A DNA stretch of 64,000 nucleotides from Fagopyrum homotropicum (lineage: Eukaryota; Streptophyta; Magnoliopsida; Caryophyllales; Polygonaceae), in NCBI GenBank assembly GCA_033239125.1, contig BSWB01000002.1, positions 158,582,409-158,646,408 on the forward strand. The letters run 5' to 3'. Under the pieces are notes generated by a model. That model was not told where the DNA came from and did not search any database. It worked only from the letters and a program-made list of their open reading frames with translations. Positions 55,920 through 64,000 of the stretch are shown in pieces. The position numbers and the translations under genes are program-made. The stretch's first letter is position 1; each line of letters opens with the position of its first letter.

Positions 55920-56030
55920 GATTTACATGAGATCTTTCTAAGGCAACAAGAATGAGGTACAAAAGGAGTTTAGGTGTTAAACTCCTTTTGTACCTCATTC
56001 TTGTTGCCTTAGAAAGTTCTCATGTAAATC
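55920..56030. repeat. Near-perfect 111-bp palindrome at a LINE 5' junction
   Basis: Arms 55920-55972 and 55978-56030 are 53-bp inverted copies with one mismatch (position A in GAAAGATCTC versus GAAAGTTCTC), around the loop GGTGT. The left arm is LINE 3' UTR of the target; the right arm is an extra, inverted copy of it fused to the 5' end of the inserted LINE. Confidence 0.92.
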
Positions 56031-58296
56031 ATGTCCCACCAACCTCTTCCCATACTGCACTCTCCCTTCTATCTCGCTCTCTGAGGCTGCGTCGCTGGAC
56101 TATCCTGTCTCACATGAGGACATTAAGAGCGCCCTTCACATCATTGGCGATTGTAAAGCCCTGGGACCGGATGACTTCAATGCTCTCTTCTACAAAGCTA
56201 CTTGGAACACCACTGGCCCTACCCTCTCCAAAGTTATCCAAAGCTTCTTCAGAACGGGTAGACTTCCTCATGGCCTCAATCACACGTCCCTCACCTTCAT
56301 TGCTAAGAAGGACAACCCAATCTTGCCATCCGACTTCAGACCTATTTCTTGCTACAACACACCTTTACAAGATTATCGCAAAAATCCTTACTGAGAGATT
56401 AAAGGCCACCCTTCCTAATATAATTGGAAATACCAAGGTGACTTCATCAAAGGTCGTACTATACAGCACAACATCCTCCTTTGTCAAGAAATTTTCAAGA
56501 GATACAATCAAAGACACATCTCCCCTAGAGCTGCTCTCAAGATTGATTTACCAAAGGCTTTTGACATGATTGATCATAACTTTGTTCTCAACTGCCTATC
56601 CAGAATGGGATATCCAAACAACTTCGTTCATCTCATCAGATCTTGTAACACAACTGCATCCTTCTCCCTTAACTTGAATGGTTCTCTCCATGGTTTCTTT
56701 AAAGGCTCTTGGGGCCTTTGGTAGGGATGCCCTCTTCCCCCCCCCCCTTCGTCCTTGCTATGTAAGTCATGTCCCCAATGCTCATAATTAACACCACAAA
56801 CCCAGACTTTAATCCTTACCCCAAATGTTTTTCCCCTCGTCTAACCCATCTTTGTTTTGCAGATGACATTATGCTGTTTTGTAGAGGCGATGAGACGTCT
56901 ATCAACATCCTGAAAAGAACCCTTGATGCATTCGGCAACTACTCAGGCCTTCATATTAATCTTGCTAAATCTACTCTAATCACAGGTGGCCTTTCCCAGT
57001 AGGATATTAGCATGTTGGCTGCTTCTATTGGCATTCCTCTCGGATCTCTTCCATTCACCTACCTGGAGATCCCTATTGGCAGCAAACGTCCTCGCCCCGC
57101 GGACTACACTCCACTCATCAAAACAAGACCACTCAGCGTATCAACTCTTGGAGTGCAAGGAACCTTTCTTACGCTGCAAGAACCCAAATCATTGCCTCCA
57201 TCCTCTCTACACTTCAATATTACTGGTATGATGTGCTGAGCATTCCAAACTCTATCATGACCAAGATTAGAAGCCTTCTCAGATCATTCCTTTGGTCTGG
57301 AAAGTCCTCTAGCAATAGGGCCCTCATTGCTTGGAACATCGTCTGTCAATCCAAGAAAGATGGTGGTCCCGGCTTCAAAGAACTTCTTTCTTGGAACAAA
57401 GCTTGCCTTGCAAAGCTCATCTTCGAGTTAGATCACTCCAACATCTCCTCAATCTCTGGGTTAACTGGGTCAACGACAACATTCTTAAAGACCGCTCCAT
57501 TTGGACCTATGAATTCAACTACAATCACATTTACACATGGTCCCAAATTATCCAAATCCGTGATGAGATCCTCTCCTCTTCCAACAGAACCTACTTCATC
57601 AACAATACCACCAAGCTCCACCTCTGCCTATAACCACCACTGGAAACCACCCTTACCCACCAACCCTTACTCTGCCAACAACATTTGGTCTGGCCTGAAC
57701 ACCCCGAAGGCTAGCTTCATCTCTTGGTTGGAAAGTCATAACCGTCTCCCCACCCTCTCCACCATGCAAACCAGGAACACTGACCTCGACGTGACTTGTA
57801 AGATGTGTAATCTCCATATTGAAACCGTCGAACACCTCAGTCACCACAGAAGATACTCCAAACTTGTCCTAAACCTCATCTCCAAATGGCTCCGAATCCC
57901 TCCACCCTATCCTTATAGCTGTGATATTTGGAGCTGGGTTGCCGCTATGAAGCACAACAAAAAAGATCTTGCTTCTCATGCCACAATCTCCACCATCACA
58001 AACTACATCTATTTCATCTGAAAATCTCGCAACGACGTCATCTTTAATCATAAAGTCACCCACGAAACCTCTTGCGTCCACAGCATCATCACCACCACTA
58101 TAGGTTTCATTGCCAGCCATTGGAAGGATAGATCACAAGAGTCTCTCACCTGGACCTCTATAAGAGGCATAAATCTCTCCTAATCTTTGTTGTTTCTCTC
58201 ACCCCTCTCGATCTCTCTCCTTACCCTGCTAATGACTCTCTTTGTTAGTAACCTATGTAAGTCCCTTTCTGATACTAATATAAACCCTTTTAAAAA
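55977..58296 (+). mobile_element. 5'-truncated LINE inserted in a LINE (+ strand)
   Basis: ORF2 sequence starts about 56031 and runs through RT (GDCKALGPDDFNALFYK, LPKAFDMIDHNFV, catalytic FADD in CFADDIMLFCRGD at about 56850) and the zf-RVT region (CKMCNLHIETVEHL) to about 58180, then poly-A at 58292-58300. The duplication AAAAGGAGTTTAGGTG is present at 55961-55976 and 58297-58312. Many frameshifts and stops; PGPDG has become LGPDD and the RQGCPLSPP block is damaged (W*GCPLPPPP). No endonuclease. Confidence 0.85.
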
Positions 58297-58506
58297 AAAA
58301 GGAGTTTAGGTGAGAATTATGCCAAGCTGATTGGCCCAGAAGATGGACTCAGCGATCTGTCCTCTAGAGGTGGGATACGTGGTTTTTGACAGTTTGAATT
58401 GCGTTGTGGACGAAGGTGGAGAAGTGAGTGACTTGGTTGTTTGCATGTCACACGCATATGCATGATCTTTTATGCCTCTAAAAAGTTTAAGTTGTTAGGC
58501 AATTTT

Positions 58507-58879
58507 TTTTGAAAATGTACGTATATTAGAACAAGAAAGGGGGGGTGTTACAACTTCTTCGTTATGAGTACAATATATGAAGACTAGGGTACAGAGAGGA
58601 GAGAGGGAGAGAATTAAACAAGATGAATGCCGATTCTTGAAGCATAGGCGGTGGACTCCGGGGATCTGTTTTTCCAGGTGTGAGCAAGGTGGTTCTTTGT
58701 AGCAGTGATGATCATGTTGGCGCAATCCAGGGCGCGGGTGAAAGTGTTGTTGTGGATCAGGAGGTTACGGGTATCCATGTGAAGTAGGCATTGAAGGAGC
58801 ATATCCGGACGCAATCTTCAAGTTTCCCCTTAGGGTTAGGGATAGAAGCAAGCCAATGCCAAGGGTTGTAAAGGTATGG
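58507..58879 (-). mobile_element. Short 5'-truncated LINE with 15-bp target duplication
   Basis: T-run then the LINE ORF2 tail on the minus strand (RNLLIHNNTFTRALDCANM, TYASRIGIHLV-like end). Flanked by TTGTTAGGCAATTTT at 58492-58506 and 58880-58894. The unit's uninterrupted string is at 7700-7715. Confidence 0.88.
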
Positions 58880-59869
58880 TTGTTAGGCAATTTTCTCTGT
58901 AATGAATTTGCTTTAAAGAACATGTCTTTTAAAATGAAAGTTAAATGTGAAAAATAGTGGGGTTGAAATGAGTGGATGAACGACTCAGAGATTATGCATG
59001 ACAGCATGAGTGGTGATATTGCTGAATCATCTCCGAGATTATGCATGGCATGCACAGATTGCTTCATATATATGTATTAAGGAAGAAAGGTAGACATTTG
59101 GTCCGGTCTTGCGAGGTTTGAAGGTAAATAAACACCGCAAGATGCATATCGATTCTACTAGTCCGAATCCGGATTGTAATGTTCCGGACGATTTTGGACC
59201 AGCCCCAGTTCGGTCATGGTCCGAGGTTTATGAAATTCTAGTCCATTAGTCTAGATTGGACTCGGATTATCCGGTCCGAACCGTATGCACAATCCAATTA
59301 ATTCAAGCATGTACAAGTAAAAAAATGCATACAAACGTAACTAATAGTAGAGAAAAAAAATGCGCGCATGAACCAATATATAAAATATTAGAACGGATAG
59401 TATAATTCGAATAAAAGTTTTGAACAAACAAAATAACAACTATAAACTTTTCCTGTAATTTATATGAACTATTAGTGCATACAATTTGAACTAATAGAAC
59501 AAATTTTTTTGAACAAATAGTATTAGAAAATTTGCACGAAAAAGTTCCATTAAATTTTTCTAAAGTATAATACGACAACTCTCCATGTTTTCGTACCCGA
59601 TAAACAATACAATAACTGAACCAATGACTAAAGTTAGAGGTACCCGTAGATTCCATATTTATAAAACACCATATCATTATATAAAAAAACAGATTTGAGA
59701 GGCAACGTGATGCTCTCTTTAAAAAGTACCATACAATTTGAACTAAAAAAAATAGTATTTATTATATACGATACTACACAATCAGAACAAATTATAGTCC
59801 ACAAACTTATAAAAATTATATTAAAAATCATTTTTTTTCTCTATAAAATACTATATAATATACATTAAT
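58880..59869 (+). repeat. MLP4 upstream block
   Basis: 58880-59060 matches 7690-7860, 59098-59292 matches 7865-8060 and 41345-41535, and 59320-59869 matches 1-500 and 41560-42060. At 59688-59712 there is a stray 25-bp piece resembling the MLP start region (AGATTTGAGAGGCAACGTGA). No gene. Confidence 0.7.
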
Positions 59870-60129
59870 GGCCCGTTTGGTACCAACTCCGGAAACGAAA
59901 ACGGAATGGAAACAAATTTAGTCCATATGTATATTCTTATTCATGAAATTTCATGGAATCATTCCTTGTGCTTTAATGCAAAATGCACTTGTTTTCCCAC
60001 ATTTTGTTTCCCTATAGGGTATCAAAAGTAATCAAACTCTATCCCAATTACTTCATCTACACGGGTATACGTATGGATTAGATTCGTTTTCATTTCATTT
60101 CCGATTTCGGAGTTAAAACCAAACGGCCC
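59870..60129. mobile_element. 260-bp MITE in the MLP4 promoter
   Basis: Imperfect inverted ends GGCCCGTTTGGTACCAACTC (59870) and, reversed from 60129, GGGCCGTTTGGTTTTAACTC. TAAT lies on both sides (59866-59869, 60130-60133). The empty form ACAATAATG is seen at 30438-30446, 42058-42066 and about 493-501. No coding sequence. Superfamily uncertain. Confidence 0.7.
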
Positions 60130-60133
60130 TAAT

Positions 60134-60286
60134 AATCTCTTTTGTTTCATTTGGTTAAAAGTTGATGCTCTCTTTGATATTCTATATAAGGAGCAACGAG
60201 CTCATCAGTTTCCATATCTCCATCGATCCTACTGTTCCTATTTCCACATTCTATACATTTTTTCTACACTTATCTATTTTCATTTT
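60134..60286 (+). pseudogene. MLP copy 4: promoter and leader, cut by a LINE
   Basis: Matches the promoter and 5' leader of MLP2: TATA box TATATAA at 60183-60189, then TTTCCACATTCTATAC and CTATTTTCATTTT. The matching leader in MLP2 continues about 33 bases further to the ATG, but here poly-T of a minus-strand LINE begins. The coding part, if present, must lie beyond the LINE and outside the window. It would be separated from its own TATA box by at least 3.7 kb. Confidence 0.75.
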
Positions 60287-60434
60287 TTTTTTTTTTTTTT
60301 TTTTTGAAAGGTTAATTTGTATTTAGAATGGATGTACAAGAGGGAGTTTGGACTCTAGTCCAGCTTACAAAAACAAGACCAAAAATGAGTACATAGAGCT
60401 AAGTGCAGCAAGACCAAATTGGTCCTAATCGAGC

Positions 60435-63400
60435 CTAATCGAGTCTTATGTTCAACATTCCCGCAACTTGTAGAGTGTTAGGAGATCTATCCTTCCATTT
60501 AGCTTCGAAATGGCTTTTAGTTGAGGTAATGATAGTAGCAGCACACTCAACGGCTCTTGTGAATTGGTTGTTATAAACCATCTTGTTTCTTGAGATCCAA
60601 ACTTGATAGATGAATGAGATGATGGAGGCAATTCTTAGACTATCAAGCAGATTCGGATTGTGCAAGCTGCAGGAGCTAAGCCAGTGCCAGATGTTGCTTA
60701 GATAGGGAGCAGGGTAGGGGGTTCGAGTCCATCTAGAGACCACATCCAGGACGAGTGATCCATAGCTGCAGTGAGCCCAGAGATGATCATCATTTTCGAC
60801 AGTACTATGACAAAGCCTGCAGGTATCATTATCAATAATATTCCAGGATTTGATTCTCTCCAAAGTGGGGAGCCTCTTGAGGGCTGCGAGCCAAGCGATG
60901 TAGCTGCACTTGGGGATGTTGAGGCGACTCCATATAGCACTGAAGGGTTGAGGGTTACCAATGGGAGGGGATGGATTGAATAAGGAATGTAATTTGCTAT
61001 GAGAGAAGGAACCATTGGGGTTGGCAAGGGTGCTGCTGTTTCCACCAAGGGTAGTAATGTCATCTCTAAGGCGAAGGAGGCTCTTACAAAAGGCACTGTG
61101 ATGGGTCTTAGGTCGACAGCTCCATATGTTGCTGCTCCGTTTGAAGATGTGTTTAGCTGTCCATTGGGTCCAGATGTTATTGTCACCCTGATCAAAGTCA
61201 TATATAAGTCTGGATAATGCCACTTTGTTGCGTGTATGCAGCTCAGGAAACCCAAGGCCTCCACAATCTTTAGGAGAGCAAATAACCTTCCATGCTACCA
61301 GTGCACGTTTGCTATTCTCCATCCCAGTCCAAAAGTAAGAACGGATGATTCCATTGATCATGTTGATGATCTTGACTGGTATCATGAACATAGTACTCCA
61401 GTAGTAACTGATGGAGTATAGAATAGATTTAACGAGTTGGGCCCGACCAGCATAGGAAAGGGTCTTGGCATTCCATGACTGGACCCTTTTAGTCACCTTG
61501 TGGATCAAGGGAAGGTAATCATGGATGAGAAGTTTGCTGCTCCCAATTGGGACCCCCAGGTATAGAAAAGGTAAGGTGCCATGATCCATTCCAGTGATGC
61601 TGATAGCATGATTTACATCTACATCTTTCATACCTCCAGTGAATAAGCGAGATTTAGATGGATTGAACTTTAGACCCGAAGCAGTCCCAAAGTCATCCAA
61701 AGCATCCTTCAGAATCTTGATGGAGCAAAGATCTCCTCTACAAAGCAACAGGAGATCATCAGCAAAAGCGAGATGAGTAATGACAGGTGAGCTGCATTTA
61801 GGATGATGATTGAACTCAGGGTTTGAGGTTCGGCTTTGAATCAGCTTTGTTAGATACTCCATAGCAATGACAAAGAGTGGTGGGGAAAGTGGACAGCCCT
61901 GTCGAAGTCCACGACTGCCAGTAAAATGCCCACGAAGTGATCCATTCAGATTAACTGAGAATGTGGCAGTTGTGATGCATTCTTTAATCAAACCAATGAA
62001 GTGAGCAGGGAAGTTCATCTTGTGTAGGCAGTGGAGTATGAATTCATGGCTAATGGAATCGAAGGCTTTGGAGATGTCCACCTTCATTGCAGCCCTTGGT
62101 GAGATGTTTTTCCTGCCATATTTGTTGAGCAATTCTTGACACACTAGCACATTGTGCTTGATAGATCTTTTAGCAACAAAAGCACTCTGATTAAAGGTTG
62201 TGATTCTAGGCAGCAGTACATTGATTCTTGCAGAAAGAATCTTGGCAATTGTCTTGTATATTGTGCTGCAGCATGATATTGGTCTGAAGTCCGAAGGGTT
62301 GATTGCATTGTCTTTCTTTGCTATTAGAGAAATAGCAGCATGATTCACTTGTTTCAGCAATCGACCATGGGTGAAGAAGTCCTGCACAGCATTCAAGACA
62401 TCAGAGTTAACAATATTCCATGCTGCTTTGAAAAAATAGGAGCTGTATCCATCAGGTCCTGGTGACTTGTTATTGCCAATACTGAACAGTGCGTTCTTAA
62501 TTTCCTCATCAGAGACTCTCATATTAAGTGATTCAGTCTCCACAGGGGTGAGGGAAGGGAGGCAGACATCAGGGAGGTTGCCATGGTTCGGAGTATCAAT
62601 TTTGCTGAGTATTTTCTTGAAATAATTAACAAAGGTGAGGTCAATAGCATCTTGGTCATAGGTGATTGTTCCATCAGAGAGTTGTGTTGATTTAATGCTA
62701 TTGAGGCATCTGCGAGTTTTAATACTCCTGAAGAAATAAGCTGAGCATTGATCTCCGTGTGCAATCCATTTGGCCTTGGCAAGTTGGGCTAAGGTAGTCT
62801 GAAGTTTTTTATGGCTTCTGTTTAGATCATCTGTAAGGCTTCTCTCAGCGTTGTGCAGTACAGCATCATGAGGTGTAAGTTGGAGCTGTAATTGTATGTT
62901 TGCGAGCTTCTTCTGGAAATCCTGAATACTGGAGTGCAGCTCTTCAATTGTGGTATTAGGGAACTTTTTGAGGGAGGATTTGAGCAGCTTAAGTTTCCTC
63001 ATTAGCTTAAACATTGGATTGCCATCAACCTCAACAGCCCAAGAATCTCACAGTGTCCAGAAAGTGTTCATGATCAATCCAAGCGTTATTAAATCTGAAA
63101 GGGGCATTTCGAGTGGTCTTGTCCTCTTTAGAAAAGAGTAGAGCCGGAGAGTGATCAGAGAGATGGGCAAGATCAAAGTGAGCTTTTGAGTCAGGGAAGG
63201 AGCAGTGCCAAACATCATTAGTGATAATTCGATCGAGTTTACACCAGATCCTTGAACCAACCTGCTTGTTATTCCATGTGAACTTGCAACCGGAGTAAGG
63301 ATGATCATTGAGGGAGTTATGTTCAAAACATTTGGCAAGTTCAGTCGATGGTTGTGATATTGCTGGGAGATCATTTGTGGTCTTTTCATCCGGTGTAAGC

Positions 63401-63852
63401 GTGACGTTTAAGTCTCCCATGATAGCCCAAGGAATGGAGTTGTTGAGCAGCTTAATAGTATCAATTGTGGTCCATAAATCCACCCGATCCTCAAGCGTGT
63501 TATGAGCATACACGAAGGTGTATTCAGCAGCAATAGATTGGTTGGGGTTAGAAAGAGGATTGGAAACATGACAGTGGATAGCTTGATCTGTGGTGATGAT
63601 AGGGGTAAGATGAATCCTAGCAGGATTCCACCAAACCCATATCCTGCAATTATGGGCAGTGGAGCCATTGGAAGTGTGACACCAGTGAGGGAAGAGGGTT
63701 TTAGAGAGACGCTTTTCATTATTGGCGCGAAGCCTGGTTTCAAGAATTGCAAGGAGATCAAGATTTTGCATCTTTTCAAGGTTTTGTATAGCCTTTTGTT
63801 TCACAGGGTCGTTGAGCCCTCTGATATTCCATGTGCAGGCTCTAATTGACAT
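60435..63852 (-). CDS. LINE ORF2: endonuclease, reverse transcriptase, zf-RVT (one frameshift)
   Basis: Start ATG at 63852-63850 (MSIRACTWNIRGLNDPVKQ). Residues 1-270 are the apurinic-type endonuclease: AILETRL, CRIWVWWNPARI, AIMGDLNVTLTPDEK, WNNKQVGSRIWCKLDR and the SDHSP motif at about 63165. A one-base frameshift near 63040 (after FLDTVR) separates this from the RT frame, which runs 63014-60435 without a stop: KSPGPDGYSSYFFK, KVDISKAFDSISHEF, RQGCPLSPPLF, catalytic FADD in AFADDLLLLCRGD. The C-terminus has CRLCHSTVENDDHLW and ends VAGMLNIRLD. The protein nicks target DNA and primes cDNA synthesis from the LINE 3' end. One lesion in about 1,140 codons implies a recent insertion. Confidence 0.88.
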
Positions 63853-64000
63853 AGAGACTTGTGGTGATGCCCCCAGATGCACTTGCATTCAGGATATGGT
63901 TAGGTTGGGTGTTATTGGGGATAGAATGTTGTGATTGGGGGGTTGCAGATGGTTCAGTTCCGGGGGTTGGAGGACTCTTTTCAGTCTTGCTTGGTGTTTG
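63842..64000 (-). CDS. LINE ORF1, C-terminal end
   Basis: Minus-strand frame entering from the window edge, Pro/Ser/Thr/Asn-rich (QTPSKTEKSPPTPGTEPSA, later NHILNASASGG), ending TAG at 63844-63842. This stop lies 6 bases inside ORF2, so the two frames overlap by 11 bases. LINE ORF1 is usually an RNA-binding protein with a CCHC knuckle; only its tail is visible. Confidence 0.6.
   Translation of the reverse strand, partial: QTPSKTEKSPPTPGTEPSATPQSQHSIPNNTQPNHILNASASGGITTSLYVN

Larger units (their letters stand above)
55879..58440 (-). mobile_element. LINE 3' fragment split by a second LINE
   Basis: 55879-55976 is the 3' UTR of a minus-strand LINE with its T-run at 55879-55888. 58297-58440 continues it into the ORF2 tail (minus strand LTSRGQIAESIFWANQLG). 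The two parts join at GGAGTTTAGGTG, the target duplication of the + strand LINE between them. Confidence 0.75.
60284..64000 (-). mobile_element. Nearly intact LINE, 5' end beyond the window
   Basis: Minus-strand LINE with its T-run at about 60284-60305, 3' UTR, ORF2 (60435-63852) and the end of ORF1 (63842-64000). At least 3.7 kb of it is in view, the most complete copy here. It inserted into the MLP4 leader. Its target duplication cannot be checked because the 5' end is outside the window. Confidence 0.9.

Overview
This is plant nuclear DNA, most likely from an angiosperm and probably a eudicot. The evidence is intron-bearing major-latex-protein (MLP, Bet v 1 superfamily) genes, plant-type CACTA, MULE and plant-mobile-domain sequences, long-LTR retrotransposon relics, and fragments of TOPLESS and pentatricopeptide-repeat (PPR) genes. 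I see no bacterial, organellar or rRNA/tRNA features. The species cannot be named from sequence alone.

The window is a tandem MLP gene array blown apart by transposons. Three MLP genes on the + strand are readable (689-1209, 30628-31161, 42212-42771), each with two exons and the same phase-1 intron position. A fourth copy is visible only as promoter and 5' leader (about 60134-60286), cut by a LINE whose 5' end runs past the window end. Shared flanks (7005-8066, 32492-32840, 41345-42211, 54961-55878 with 58880-59869) show that the ancestral repeat unit was a few kb long. The present spacings of about 30 kb and 12 kb come from later insertions.

Layout: 1-2330 MLP1, plus a detached MLP 3' tail split by a 203-bp solo LTR. 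2409-8772 LINE fragments, a plant-mobile-domain pseudogene, an LTR and unit flank. 8773-15719 a gypsy-like LTR fragment, a 2.1-kb LTR containing a 1.4-kb solo LTR, then a truncated LINE. 15721-30311 a decayed RNase H-type LINE, apparently split by an 8.85-kb CACTA element (17182-26032, TSD AAT). That CACTA holds a 3'-truncated TNPD, a TNPA-like gene, a PPR fragment and an inserted LINE. 30312-33057 MLP2 and a tiny TRIM element. 33067-35203 a Pack-MULE carrying five TOPLESS exons and a second captured first exon. 35684-36850 a second MULE. 37061-41083 a LINE. 41084-43220 MLP3. 43221-53245 a copia element containing a 3.0-kb solo LTR, which itself contains a 2.1-kb solo LTR. 53251-59869 unit flank with an AT-rich fold-back element and nested LINEs, one with a 53-bp inverted copy of its target at its 5' junction. 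60134-64000 the MLP4 promoter and a nearly intact LINE.

Ten LINE copies belong to one lineage (endonuclease, reverse transcriptase, C-terminal zf-RVT region), mostly 5'-truncated; the eleventh carries RNase H. Most host coding potential is the MLP genes, small hydrophobic-ligand-pocket proteins of the PR-10/MLP group linked in other plants to defence and stress. Nesting plus target-site duplications allow an order of insertions to be read directly.
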